This document shows positions 45,059 through 54,862 of a stretch of DNA of 64,000 nucleotides, piece after piece. The stretch covers positions 62,001-126,000 of the forward strand of contig NZ_VORU01000010.1 in NCBI RefSeq assembly GCF_007997135.1. The letters run 5' to 3'. The notes beneath the pieces were generated by a model. It was not told the origin of the DNA, ran no database searches, and worked only from the letters and a program-made list of their open reading frames with translations. Position numbers and translations under genes: made by a program. Positions within the stretch are counted from its first letter, which is position 1; each line of letters starts with the position of its first letter. This stretch comes from Aequorivita lipolytica. Lineage in GTDB: Bacteria > Bacteroidota > Bacteroidia > Flavobacteriales > Flavobacteriaceae.

Positions 45059-46195
45059 TTATTGAAAAAGTTCCCTGTTCAGTTTCATTGTTTGGGGGTC
45101 TTTGTAGAAATCGGAGGCATATTCAAAAGCTTGTTTTGACATTCTTTTATATACTTCATCAGTCATTGAACTTGCACTGTTCAATATTTGCGACACTTTT
45201 TCGGTGTTGTTTATATTTAAATCCCAGCCCACTCCTTTTTCCTCTAGGCCTTGCCACGGGGTTTTGTCTGAAATGATGACCGGACAGCCAGCAGAAAGCG
45301 CCTCCAAAATGGAATGCCCAAAATTTTCGCCTTCCGAAAGCATTATGAAAAAATCGTACTGTTCCAAAATAGACGGAATTACTTCACTTTCCACACTTCC
45401 TTTATAGTTTACCGTCACATTGCTGGGAAGCGAATCGATTTCATTTTGGCAAAGTTTCCAATACGCTTCGTCATAAATGGGACCGTATATGTCCAAAATA
45501 ACGTTTTCCGATACTTTTTTGAAAGCGTTTATCATTTTCAAAGTTCCTTTTTCAATGGAAACTCTCGCTACGTTAGCAAATGTTGTTACTTTGTTTTTGT
45601 TTCTCTGAGTAAATTCGCCAACTAGCAACCTGGGAAAGTTTGGGGCTACTTTGGTTTTTGTGTTATTTCCCAAAATAGCCTTTATATGTTTCGATTCCTG
45701 CAGATTGGTGGCGTGAAAAACCACATTTTTGTATAGTCCAATTGCGTTGGCAATACTCAAATATGTTTTCTTTTTGAATCCTTTTACCGAAAAGGCCTGT
45801 GGATTGAGCATTCCTCTTGCAGAAACAATAATTTTCATATGCTTTTTCAACAACCAAAGTGGCAGGATCGAAAAATACCAACTGTAGATGCCGTTGATAT
45901 ACGCTATATCGAATTCGGTTTCGTCAACCAGTTTTTTGATGTTTTTTCTATTGAGCTGGTCTTTTGAAAAATAATAAACCGAAGTATTTTTGCTAAAAGT
46001 GTTCCATTGATTTGAAGCTACGTTTTTATAGACTTCAGTACTGCAATAATCCGTGTTTCGCGTAACTATGTAAAAATTACAGTAATCCCCCAAATGGTCC
46101 AGCATATTGGCATAGGAGCGCACTGGTCCGCCAGATTTTGTACCGGGCAGGAACCAATCCAAAAATATCAATATGTTCTTTTTTGGGTTTTCCAT
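45059..46195 (-). CDS. Glycosyltransferase family 4
   Basis: 378 residues. N-terminal domain with the Gly-rich FLPGTKSGGPVRSYANM, C-terminal Rossmann domain with the GT4 signature EGENFGHSILEALSAGCPVIISD (E-x7-E). It transfers a hexose-type sugar from a nucleotide donor with retention. It ends 4 bases before the next upstream gene's stop. A decayed copy of a similar C-terminus lies just downstream. Confidence 0.93.
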   Translation of the reverse strand: MENPKKNILIFLDWFLPGTKSGGPVRSYANMLDHLGDYCNFYIVTRNTDYCSTEVYKNVASNQWNTFSKNTSVYYFSKDQLNRKNIKKLVDETEFDIAYINGIYSWYFSILPLWLLKKHMKIIVSARGMLNPQAFSVKGFKKKTYLSIANAIGLYKNVVFHATNLQESKHIKAILGNNTKTKVAPNFPRLLVGEFTQRNKNKVTTFANVARVSIEKGTLKMINAFKKVSENVILDIYGPIYDEAYWKLCQNEIDSLPSNVTVNYKGSVESEVIPSILEQYDFFIMLSEGENFGHSILEALSAGCPVIISDKTPWQGLEEKGVGWDLNINNTEKVSQILNSASSMTDEVYKRMSKQAFEYASDFYKDPQTMKLNRELFQ

Positions 46196-46198
46196 TTT

Positions 46199-47191
46199 TT
46201 ATGGGGTGGCCATTTCTTTATAGATGTTTAAATATTGGCCCGCAATTTCCTTTAGGCTGAACCGTTTCACATTTTCTCTTCCCTTCTTAACCAACATTTC
46301 CCTAAGGTTTTCATTTTCAATAATATCTTTCAGGCCTTTTTCAATTTCATTTTCATCATAAGGATTTACAAGATAGGCACCTTCACCGGCAGCTTCAGCC
46401 ATTGCGCCAAAATCTGAGGTAAGTACAGGTCTCCCCACTTTTTGCGCTTCGATAATGGGCATCCCAAAACCTTCATAGGTTGAGGGGAAACATAACAAAT
46501 CACATTTTTCGTAGCATTCAACTATTTCACTAAAAGGGATATATGTTTTATTGGTATATTCAATTTTCAATTCTTTTAGTAGCTTTTGTTGTGCTTCAGA
46601 CAAATTACCTATAATCAAAACTTCACAATGGATGTTTTGGATCGCTTTCAACGAACATTCTAGGTTTTTGTTCGGTTTTGTGCCAATGAGCAAAATAATG
46701 GGTTTTTCCGAATTAAATACCTTCGGCTTAAAAGTAAACATTGGATTTACAGGATTATGGACTACGCTGATTTTATTTTTCGCAAAAGGAATTACTTTGG
46801 AAAGTTCCTTTTTTGTGAATTCCGAAATTACCGTAATCCGTTTTACAAACATTGCCGGAAGCCAATACCAAAGCAAAAGAATGTAAAAACGTCTAATGAT
46901 GTTGCCGTGAATGGCCGACTTTATATCGTGAACGGTCAGCACGGTGTTTTTGCCCGTGACTAGGGCCAGATAATTTACATCGCCGGTAATGTGGTTGATA
47001 TCGGTTTTGTTCGGGCTGAAACTTCTAATATTTTTTAAGATGGTACTTGGATCCCCGCCTGTGGCCGGCATTTCGGTTTTTTTTATGTGGCAGGTATTTA
47101 CAATTTCGTCTTGAAGGCTTTCAAAAAGCTCCTCAATACTGTTGTACTGTGGCAGGCGTTGGCGTGAGATGTAGTTTACTGTTTTATTCAT
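46199..47191 (-). CDS. Glycosyltransferase family 4
   Basis: 330 residues. Signature PSTYEGFGMPIIEAQKVGRP and a donor-binding LLIGTKPNKNLECSLKAI, plus an N-terminal NHITGDVNYLALVTGKNTVLTVHD acceptor-domain segment. Most like mannosyl/glucosyl-type GT4 enzymes, but the sugar is not known. It overlaps the Wzy-like gene by 8 bases. Confidence 0.92.
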   Translation of the reverse strand: MNKTVNYISRQRLPQYNSIEELFESLQDEIVNTCHIKKTEMPATGGDPSTILKNIRSFSPNKTDINHITGDVNYLALVTGKNTVLTVHDIKSAIHGNIIRRFYILLLWYWLPAMFVKRITVISEFTKKELSKVIPFAKNKISVVHNPVNPMFTFKPKVFNSEKPIILLIGTKPNKNLECSLKAIQNIHCEVLIIGNLSEAQQKLLKELKIEYTNKTYIPFSEIVECYEKCDLLCFPSTYEGFGMPIIEAQKVGRPVLTSDFGAMAEAAGEGAYLVNPYDENEIEKGLKDIIENENLREMLVKKGRENVKRFSLKEIAGQYLNIYKEMATP

Positions 47192-48452
47192 CGCTAAAAT
47201 GCCAGTTTAGAATATTCTTGCACACCCAAAAAAATAGAAATACGAGCAATAGTGATTTTACCATGTGGTTTAGCACTACTACCAGTTCCGTTTCGGCCTT
47301 TACCACCTGTAGCCAGAATAGCGGTATAAAAAATAAAATAAGTGGTTCCCTTACTACCCATTTTAGTATTAGCCTCCAAAATAAAATTAACACCACACCG
47401 AAAATTGCCATAAAAACAATACCACCGAACACACCGTAATTGGCGTAGGCCTCGCCCACAACGCTCATACCCATAGACGTTCCGCTGCTTAAATAGAGGC
47501 CTGTAAATTTTTCAAAGTTTTCCACCCCGCCGGCTTCTTCCTTGCCCGGAATCAGAAACCGGGGCAATATACTGGCATATACTGCATCAACAACCGTTTC
47601 ACCGTAGGCATAAGGTTCCTTTTCTGGGGTATACTTCATAATGGCGCTTATTATCCACCCTTGGTTCAAACGCACGTTCATTTCTCCTTGTTCCTCTTTG
47701 TCCTCTGTAAACCCACCGGATATCTTTCTTGTGAGAATATCAAAAAACAGCTCCAGCTTATTGCCGGAATACCCATTCCAGACTAATGTCCTGAAATCTG
47801 CCTTCACCAATTGAATGCCCGTAGCCAGTAAAAAACCCGAAACCATAATTATAAGGGTAGTCCTTATGGCCGGCTTTACCTTATAGGCCCAAAACATAAA
47901 AAAGAATGTTGACCAAAGAATAAAATCGTGGAATAGGGCAGACCTTATGGATTCTATGAAGAGAAAGAGAATTGCGGCGTAAAACAAATAACGGTGCCAT
48001 CTTTTATCTGAAAATAGTAAAATGAGCGCGCCTACATATTTAAAGTTTTCCAATAGGTAAAAAACAAAACTGAGACTGTCCGGCATTATTCTTTTGAGCA
48101 GCCCAAATGCGATGCCTAAAAGAAGAATGTAAACCCCAGCAGAGGAATAGCGCTGAAACAATCCTTCGTCGATATTTAATTTCGGCTCCTTATAAATTCC
48201 ATAAAACATGGCCAACGCGAGCACAAGGTATGCGGGCACTACATAGCCCACATAAATATCCTCGGGAATGTACATATGGTATTTAAAATGGGTAAAAGTA
48301 TTTTGATACTCTATAATGGGTCCAATAATCCACTGCATTCCGGCTATTAAAAGTAATAGTTCCAATATGGGAACGCGGTGCCCCAGTGCGGTTAAAAAGC
48401 GGAACCCCACGTATACAACAGCCAATATTCCTATTACAGACCAAAATTCCAT
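47184..48452 (-). CDS. Polytopic membrane protein, candidate O-antigen/capsule polymerase (Wzy-like)
   Basis: 422 residues with about 10-11 membrane helices and a longer periplasmic loop near 235-300 (KISGGFTEDKEEQGEMNVRLNQ). Sequence conservation of Wzy proteins is low, so the assignment rests on topology and place in a locus with a flippase, Wza-like and Wzc-like proteins. It is flanked by glycosyltransferases on both sides and is the only such protein in the visible cluster. Confidence 0.75.
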   Translation of the reverse strand: MEFWSVIGILAVVYVGFRFLTALGHRVPILELLLLIAGMQWIIGPIIEYQNTFTHFKYHMYIPEDIYVGYVVPAYLVLALAMFYGIYKEPKLNIDEGLFQRYSSAGVYILLLGIAFGLLKRIMPDSLSFVFYLLENFKYVGALILLFSDKRWHRYLFYAAILFLFIESIRSALFHDFILWSTFFFMFWAYKVKPAIRTTLIIMVSGFLLATGIQLVKADFRTLVWNGYSGNKLELFFDILTRKISGGFTEDKEEQGEMNVRLNQGWIISAIMKYTPEKEPYAYGETVVDAVYASILPRFLIPGKEEAGGVENFEKFTGLYLSSGTSMGMSVVGEAYANYGVFGGIVFMAIFGVVLILFWRLILKWVVREPLILFFIPLFWLQVVKAETELVVVLNHMVKSLLLVFLFFWVCKNILNWHFSDE

Positions 48453-48453
48453 A

Positions 48454-49557
48454 TCACTTTTCCAGTTGGTTCAACAAAGGTTTCAATGCATCTTCAGCGT
48501 TATTGGTTGAGAGTCCATCAATAGATTCGACCATTGAAAAATTTTGCCGATCAAAGCTATCCATTTTCTCGAAATCCACGGGAATTACCATTCCGGACCT
48601 ATAAGGTTTTACGCCCAACATCTTTTTTGAATACCATACTTGCAGCCCACAGGCTAGATATTCAAATAGCTTGTTAGAAGCGTTGTATTTATAGTTATCA
48701 TCGTTAGCGGTATACAAAATAAGACCAACATTGTATTTTTTCAAAGTTAAGGGAATGTTGTTATAATCTACCCCGCCTTCAATAAAGTTTATGTGGGGAC
48801 TGTCCAAGGCCTTCAGATAGTCTAAGGTTTCGGCATTATAATTATAGCCGTAAATATCAAACAAAACCTCTCCCTGTTGCGCAAGTACCCAAGTACAATA
48901 TTCCTTTATATAGGAATGATCCACGGTCAAGGTACCAATATAAACGGTTTTTAAAGGTATTGTGGCTTTGGAATTCTGAAGCTCCTTTCCCCAGCTCAAT
49001 GGCGGATAATTGGGAAGTATCCGCATTTTGCCACTATCAACTTCAGGATTATCTGCCAAAAACAAACGGATCCTGTCTTCATTGGTCTCGGAAATCCAGA
49101 TGGCTTTTTTATATAAAAAATCCCGCTCCCATTGGTAATATTTTTTCACCAAACGCATCCCGGTTTCATACCATTCTAAGCTAAAATATTCATGATAATG
49201 TATCAACAATTCAGCTTTTTTATTGAATAATTTTAAATACCAGTAAACGGGCCAGACGGAGTAACTTTCAAAATAAAGGATTTTGTCCGGTTTAAAGAAT
49301 AACAACCCAAGCAGACATTTAATGTTGAAAAGTGCGTATTTAAAAACACGGATGGTTGCATTTTCAGCCAAATTTGGCGCGGCAGTCCTTGAAATGTTAT
49401 CGATTGCAACGTTCCTATATATTTTCCGCTTTTTGTTGTTATGGGTGGTCCAAACTTTTATCTTCAAATCTTTCTCTTCCGAACTTATGTTCAAAAAGTT
49501 CATTGCGGGTGGGTAAAATTCCACGGACAGATAATGCACGACTGCTATTTTTTTCAT
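48454..49557 (-). CDS. Glycosyltransferase, GT-B fold
   Basis: 367 residues. The C-terminal region TVYIGTLTVDHSYIKEYCTW, VGLILYTANDDNYKYNASNK and LFEYLACGLQVWYS resembles GT1/GT4 enzymes with a Glu in the nucleotide-binding site. N-terminal LSVEFYPPAMNFLNIS is typical. Donor unknown. The stop codon of the upstream gene overlaps its ATG by 4 bases. Confidence 0.85.
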   Translation of the reverse strand: MKKIAVVHYLSVEFYPPAMNFLNISSEEKDLKIKVWTTHNNKKRKIYRNVAIDNISRTAAPNLAENATIRVFKYALFNIKCLLGLLFFKPDKILYFESYSVWPVYWYLKLFNKKAELLIHYHEYFSLEWYETGMRLVKKYYQWERDFLYKKAIWISETNEDRIRLFLADNPEVDSGKMRILPNYPPLSWGKELQNSKATIPLKTVYIGTLTVDHSYIKEYCTWVLAQQGEVLFDIYGYNYNAETLDYLKALDSPHINFIEGGVDYNNIPLTLKKYNVGLILYTANDDNYKYNASNKLFEYLACGLQVWYSKKMLGVKPYRSGMVIPVDFEKMDSFDRQNFSMVESIDGLSTNNAEDALKPLLNQLEK

Positions 49558-50567
49558 GCCATTACCGTTTTTAATACCTTCCTTAGGATTGATTCATAAT
49601 CATATCCCGCTTGGTGTACTTTTTCGTATCCCCTTGAAGCAATCAATTCCAACTTCTTTTCATTGTTCAAATAGAAGTTTATTTTTTCCAAAAGGTCAGT
49701 TTCATTGTCATAAAATATAGCTTCACTATCGTCAAAAAAGGAAGTAGTTTCTTTATTGCGCTCTGTCAAAAGTGCGGTGCCACAAGCAGGGATTTCAAAA
49801 GTGCGGGTGGTGTGCAACTCCGGGAACCATTTGCTTATGGCACCCCAGCCTATGTGCGCATTTTGAAATTGCTTAACATAATCGTCGCCATAAACCCCTT
49901 TTCCCAAATAATTTAAGTAGGGATTAGTTTTATGGGAATTGGCAAAAGTTTCCCATTTTGTTCCAGCAAGCGTAACGGGAATTTCGTCTTCCAATAGTTT
50001 GCGAATCACTATTTCTCTTTCCTTTTCGTGGCGGCCAATGAAAACCAATCCTTTCTTGGATTTGAAATCGCTTTCTGATTTTTTATGGATTTCCTTATCA
50101 AAGCCTTGTGTGGTATAAATAATTTTTGAGGGATCCACGTGTTTATAGTAGAAATCCAACTCGTATGATTTTGTGGTAACTAAAAAATCATAATAACTTA
50201 GGGTTTGGTTGAATAAGGCAGATTTGTTATAAGTAAAAGCTGGATCTGGAGTAAAATGAACCATTTTTGTAGTGTAATCTCGAAACATTTGTATCACTTT
50301 TTCATTTAGGAAAATACCTTTATCAACCCAAATTAAGTCATAATTTATTTTTTTGAATTTGGAGAGCACATACCGGTTTACATTTCCAATCAAAGGGCCT
50401 TTATTATACCTAAAACCCAAAGAGCGCCAAAGCCTGTTGGTGTTGTAAAATGGTATGTGAATATCTATAACGTCAAAAATCTCTGCATTCAAAATTCCGA
50501 AAATTTTGTCGCCTCGCATTTTACTGGTTGTGCCGGGCGAATATTGACCTACGTATAAAACTTTCAT
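49554..50567 (-). CDS. CgeB-like glycosyltransferase
   Basis: 337 residues. Opening MKVLYVGQYSPGTTSKMRG, then YDLIWVDKGIFLNEKVI, VHFTPDPAFTYNKSALFNQ and HTTRTFEIPACGTALLTER with the late FDDSEAIFYDNETDLLEKI; these are marks of the CgeB/Glyco_trans_1_2 type seen in polysaccharide loci. It probably extends the glycan. It lies between a GT-B gene (4-base overlap) and a GT4 gene 20 bases upstream. Confidence 0.88.
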   Translation of the reverse strand: MKVLYVGQYSPGTTSKMRGDKIFGILNAEIFDVIDIHIPFYNTNRLWRSLGFRYNKGPLIGNVNRYVLSKFKKINYDLIWVDKGIFLNEKVIQMFRDYTTKMVHFTPDPAFTYNKSALFNQTLSYYDFLVTTKSYELDFYYKHVDPSKIIYTTQGFDKEIHKKSESDFKSKKGLVFIGRHEKEREIVIRKLLEDEIPVTLAGTKWETFANSHKTNPYLNYLGKGVYGDDYVKQFQNAHIGWGAISKWFPELHTTRTFEIPACGTALLTERNKETTSFFDDSEAIFYDNETDLLEKINFYLNNEKKLELIASRGYEKVHQAGYDYESILRKVLKTVMA

Positions 50568-50587
50568 ATTTTCTCTAAATTCCTTAA

Positions 50588-51682
50588 TTACTTTACAGCC
50601 GTTTCACAAAAATCCAAAAGCAACTTTTGGGTGTTTTCCGAATTGTACCTTCTTAAAATTGAGTTGAACACAGTTTCAGTTTTGTTTTTTAAAACATCGC
50701 TATCGGTATTTAAAACTTCTTCAATCTTTTTAAAAATAGCATTTGCGTTTGGTTCACAATACCAAAACGTATCATTTTCAAAGATAGTGGGAATCCCACC
50801 CCTGTTGGTGCCAATAGCAGGACATTTTAGAGCAAAGGATTCCAAAATTGAAAACGGTTGGGCATCATCCACAATGGATGGCACTACCACAAGGGAGGCA
50901 TTTTTAATAAACTCATTCACATTTTTTACGTGTCCTTCAAAAAAAACTCTTTCCTTTAATTGCAATTCTTCAACCAACCTTACTATTGAACTGTGATAGG
51001 TAGCTTCCATAGTATTTGCAGATTTTGGATTGAAAGCTCCCAAAACTTTTAAAGCATATTTTTCCGGAAGCATGGATAGTGCTTTTATTAACAAATGCAG
51101 GCCTTTGCCTTCAATAATTCTTCCGAAATACAGAATTTGGTTTTTGTTTTCTTTATCATATACCAAGCACGAATCTGAAAGGTTTAGGAGAATACCGTCC
51201 GCCACATAGTCCATTTTTGTTGTCGGTGGTAAGTGTCTCGCCCAATAACTCCCCACCATTTCATTGTTGGCAACATAGTTTTTGATGCCCCTCAAACCCC
51301 ATTTATTTAAACTGCCAATAGAATTTTTGTTATACACCCATTTAAAGTAAACCATAGTCCGGATACCTGTTATGTACTTTACAATTCGAATCATTGGAAA
51401 CGCATGGATGGTGTGGGTAATCAATAAATCGACTTTGTTCTTTTTTATGAAACGGACAAGTTTCTCAACGGATTTTAGGTATGAAAAAACGCCCTGCACA
51501 TTTGGCGGTTGTAAATTGATCACCTCAACCCTTTCATATTGAACGGCATAATCGGTAAATTTTTCGCAGACCAAAAAAACCTCATGACCACTTTTTTCCA
51601 GATATTCGGAAAAAACCGACATGGATTTTTCGGCTCCCCCGAAGGTGGAGGAGGCATTTCCGTCCACAATTAAAATTTTCAT
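50588..51682 (-). CDS. Glycosyltransferase family 4
   Basis: 364 residues. N-terminal NASSTFGGAEKSMSVFSEYL, donor segment ILYFGRIIEGKGLHLLIKAL and the E-x7-E region DDAQPFSILESFALKCPAIG. Retaining GT4 transferase of unknown sugar. Its ATG overlaps the stop of the next upstream gene by 4 bases. Confidence 0.93.
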   Translation of the reverse strand: MKILIVDGNASSTFGGAEKSMSVFSEYLEKSGHEVFLVCEKFTDYAVQYERVEVINLQPPNVQGVFSYLKSVEKLVRFIKKNKVDLLITHTIHAFPMIRIVKYITGIRTMVYFKWVYNKNSIGSLNKWGLRGIKNYVANNEMVGSYWARHLPPTTKMDYVADGILLNLSDSCLVYDKENKNQILYFGRIIEGKGLHLLIKALSMLPEKYALKVLGAFNPKSANTMEATYHSSIVRLVEELQLKERVFFEGHVKNVNEFIKNASLVVVPSIVDDAQPFSILESFALKCPAIGTNRGGIPTIFENDTFWYCEPNANAIFKKIEEVLNTDSDVLKNKTETVFNSILRRYNSENTQKLLLDFCETAVK

Positions 51683-52785
51683 CCCATTATTTGTTTGTTT
51701 ATTTTATGGCCAATTGCTTCCCATGTCATTTCGTTTCGGGTATACACCCAAGCATTAGCCCGCATCTGTAAATATTTTTTTTTGTCTTTCAAAAGTTTCT
51801 CAATTTCCGTTGCAAAATCCTCGGCCGTGAATGGGTTTTCAATAATAATTCCGGTTTCATCATGTTTTACCAATTCTGGAATGCCAAAACTACGTGGCGC
51901 AATGCTAGGGCAACCAAAATATCCGGCTTCTATCAGCACGGCGCCCATAGTATCCATTTTTGTGGGGTGTACCAACAGGAACGCTTTTGACAAAATATCC
52001 TTAAATTTTTTTAAATCCTCGGCATCCGTTTTTTTCAACAGGCCAACATATTTTATTCCAGGTTCTTCCAAAACTTCGTTAGGTGGTTTCTCGCCCATAA
52101 TCTTAAGGGTGGCCGAGGGATAACGTTTCCTTATCCTTTTAAAAGCCCCAACGCAAATATGGCCACCTTTTTTTTCAAAGTTAAGGCTAATAAAAACGAA
52201 ATTATAGCCGCCGTCATACTTGTCCTTGACGGGCATCTCCACGTTTCCGCCAGTATATACCACGTGCTTTTGCGATTCGTTTAAACTGTAAACCTTTACC
52301 ATTTCATCCCAGGCCCATTGGCTGCCCACAAAAATATGGGTGGCGTTTTGGAGCCATTTTTCTTCCTGTTTCGCAATCCTGTCAATATCCTTTTTGTTGA
52401 AGGTTTCAATTTTTGAGAAAATTTTCAAATAGGTTATAAAATCTGCATCCAGATATACGCCATAGGGCACATTATAATTGCATTTAAGCCAAGCCGTCTG
52501 CCCGAAAAATAAATTATAATCTGCCTTTTCAAGTTTTTTCTTTACTTCAGTATCAATTTTTTGCAATCGGCTTTCCGAGAAGAAGTTGAATTTTCCCCGA
52601 AGTCCTAAAGTACGGTACAGTTTGGAATGTGATTTTTCCAATAGGTTTACAGGAGGATTGATGGGGCCAACGTAGTTTACTTTCAAATGTTTCTCCAATT
52701 CCCTATGTATATTAAAATTGATACCGCTCCACCCGCCACTGGTAACGTTTAAATCCTGATTGCTAATAAAATTGATTTTTTTCAT
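51679..52785 (-). CDS. Glycosyltransferase family 4
   Basis: 368 residues. The C-terminal segment FVFISLNFEKKGGHICVGAF, a GEKPPNEV nucleotide loop and HPTKMDTMGAVLIEAGYFGC define a GT4 enzyme; N-terminal SNQDLNVTSGGWSGIN is the acceptor-side Gly loop. The sugar is unknown. Twenty-one bases separate it from the propeller gene upstream. Confidence 0.92.
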   Translation of the reverse strand: MKKINFISNQDLNVTSGGWSGINFNIHRELEKHLKVNYVGPINPPVNLLEKSHSKLYRTLGLRGKFNFFSESRLQKIDTEVKKKLEKADYNLFFGQTAWLKCNYNVPYGVYLDADFITYLKIFSKIETFNKKDIDRIAKQEEKWLQNATHIFVGSQWAWDEMVKVYSLNESQKHVVYTGGNVEMPVKDKYDGGYNFVFISLNFEKKGGHICVGAFKRIRKRYPSATLKIMGEKPPNEVLEEPGIKYVGLLKKTDAEDLKKFKDILSKAFLLVHPTKMDTMGAVLIEAGYFGCPSIAPRSFGIPELVKHDETGIIIENPFTAEDFATEIEKLLKDKKKYLQMRANAWVYTRNEMTWEAIGHKINKQIMG

Positions 52786-52806
52786 TGGTTCCTGGGCATT
52801 TTCAAT

Positions 52807-53715
52807 TTAATCATTTTTGGCCATAAAATATAGGGCGAACATCTTGTTTATAAAATAGTCGTTTTGTTTTCCATCCGTGGCAATGATGTTTTTTTCCTTA
52901 AAATTTGCAAAACTCAAATGGTGGCCACCATTATAGTTCCATTTTTCACTCCCTTCCAAATAATTTTCACGATATAATTCTTCACTGTAATCTTTTTCAT
53001 CGAGCGCGTTAATTTTAAGAATATGCAGGCTTTTTCCATATTCCTCTGAACAATCTTGTGCCAATCTATAAAGCTGACCGTCGATTGAAACTACACCTCC
53101 CCCACATCTTTCATATTTCGCGTCAGTACATACTGGGTTTTGAGGATGCGGTCTCAGAGGTTGGGTTAGAATATCGGGTGTGAAAAATATATCCATACCT
53201 TTTTCTGAGGAAGTAAAAAGATACCACATTCCTTCAAGATATATTACGGAAGAGTCCCAATACCGACCATTAAGCAAAGTTTTAGATTTTTTAAGGCCGA
53301 ATGGGAAATCCTCAAATTTGTATAAACGTATATCCTGTGCGCTTGACGAATCGGGTATCATATAAGGTGAACCGTCTATTTCAAAAACAAAGGGGTACGC
53401 AAGATGGAAATCCTCTTTTAGAACAATCCCCAGATCAATAAAATTGTCAAGATCCTGCGTTTTGTAGGCTTTTATAAACCCAGCTTTTTTGATGGATTGC
53501 GATTCATAAAACAAATAAAGCCAATCGTTCTTGACAAAAAGAAATGGATCTGCGTTGGTGTGTACTTTTTCCTTCGTTGTCCTTAATTTTTTTATGTTGA
53601 AAACCTTGCTAGCATTCTTCAGGTTTACATCAAAATTGAATTTTTCATCCATTATGTAAACTCCCATACTCCAGAGCAATCCTTTTTTAAATAATTTTAT
53701 ATATTTCACTAACAT
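52807..53715 (-). CDS. Five-bladed propeller protein related to the GIPC-transferase N-terminal domain
   Basis: 302 residues. Repeats around HTNADPFLFVKNDWLYLFYE, AYPFVFEIDGSPYMIPDSSS, RYWDSSVIYLEGMWYLFTSS and NYNGGHHLSFANF give a five-bladed beta-propeller as in the N-terminal domain of glucosamine inositolphosphorylceramide transferase proteins. In those families it is usually fused to a formyl- or glycosyl-transferase; here it stands alone. It may bind or modify the glycan acceptor. No catalytic set is certain. Confidence 0.75.
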   Translation of the reverse strand: MLVKYIKLFKKGLLWSMGVYIMDEKFNFDVNLKNASKVFNIKKLRTTKEKVHTNADPFLFVKNDWLYLFYESQSIKKAGFIKAYKTQDLDNFIDLGIVLKEDFHLAYPFVFEIDGSPYMIPDSSSAQDIRLYKFEDFPFGLKKSKTLLNGRYWDSSVIYLEGMWYLFTSSEKGMDIFFTPDILTQPLRPHPQNPVCTDAKYERCGGGVVSIDGQLYRLAQDCSEEYGKSLHILKINALDEKDYSEELYRENYLEGSEKWNYNGGHHLSFANFKEKNIIATDGKQNDYFINKMFALYFMAKND

Positions 53716-53716
53716 T

Positions 53717-54862
53717 TTAGAGGAGTAATTTACTATTTGTTCCTTTAAAAAGGGTTACTAATTTTTCCGCCTTTATCGTATAGCTGTTCGCAAAGGCAAA
53801 ATTTCTTCTTTCATTAAAAGCTTCCTTTGAGTTTATTTCGCTCCAATTTTCCTTCTGTAGGCTAAAAAAAGTCGGAAATTCTGAATTATCAAATGTGGGA
53901 AGCATCGGGAATAATTTCAGGTCGTCATACATACTTATTCGGGTAGAAATTATTGGTTTACCGGTAGCCAAATATTCCAGGATTTTATGGGAATTGGAAC
54001 ATTTGTTTTTATCGCAATTATAGTCGTAACATATTAAAAATGCGTCTTGATTACGCAATTCTTCGGAAAGTGTTTTTGAGGAAACCATTCCGTGGAGGAC
54101 ACAATTTTCACTGTTCTTCAGAAAATCTACAAACGCTGTTGTGTCCTCGGAAACTGTACCGCCCAAATTATTTACCCCTTTTTGAAAAGCACCGTAAAAA
54201 TGGAACTCTATTTCAGGATTATTCTGTACTATGGCGGTAAGGTTGGCTTTGTCCAAAATTGGTCCTATCAGCAGATTGCCAACATATGCCACTTTTTCTA
54301 ATTTATTTTCCGGGTCAAAATGTTCAAGCTTGTTGCCTTCAATAAAATCTGGACTTAAACCGTGGTGAAGCACGGTTTTGTTTTTGGCATTCGAAAATGC
54401 TTCCAAGATTACTGGCGATATGGATACCAATTGGTCAAAACCTCTATATTCATTCCTGTACTCTTCATTTACTTGATCTGCCGGAAAAAAGATGGTTTTT
54501 TTACCTTTAAAATTGGAGAGATCAGTAAAAGCGCCATTGCAGTCGAAGGAAAGAACGTATTCAAAATCGGGATACTCCTTCAACCATTTTTTTACTTTAC
54601 TTTTTAGCACCGCATTATACAAAGACCTAAAATGAAACCTAAACCAATTTAGATTTTTTGAGATTGGGAATGAAATAAGCCTTATGTTTTTATGGTCTGG
54701 GCAAGCTTCGTCCTTTTTCGGAGATGAAGAAAAATTGACAGTCATAAAATATACGCTAAACCCCGCCTCTGCGAACGCCAAGGCATAGTGGTGCTTTGAA
54801 AGTTTGGAAATGCCCCAATCTTCCGGAGAGATTATAAGTATATTTTTATGCTTTTGGGCCAT
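53717..54862 (-). CDS. Glycosyltransferase, GT-B fold
   Basis: 381 residues. Opening ILIISPEDWGISKLSKHHYA, then KVAYVGNLLIGPILDKANL and CSNSHKILEYLATGKPIIST. The late motif places the ribose/phosphate contacts of the donor. It is of the GT1/GT4 type with an unknown sugar. It touches the amidotransferase gene upstream by one base. Confidence 0.88.
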   Translation of the reverse strand: MAQKHKNILIISPEDWGISKLSKHHYALAFAEAGFSVYFMTVNFSSSPKKDEACPDHKNIRLISFPISKNLNWFRFHFRSLYNAVLKSKVKKWLKEYPDFEYVLSFDCNGAFTDLSNFKGKKTIFFPADQVNEEYRNEYRGFDQLVSISPVILEAFSNAKNKTVLHHGLSPDFIEGNKLEHFDPENKLEKVAYVGNLLIGPILDKANLTAIVQNNPEIEFHFYGAFQKGVNNLGGTVSEDTTAFVDFLKNSENCVLHGMVSSKTLSEELRNQDAFLICYDYNCDKNKCSNSHKILEYLATGKPIISTRISMYDDLKLFPMLPTFDNSEFPTFFSLQKENWSEINSKEAFNERRNFAFANSYTIKAEKLVTLFKGTNSKLLL

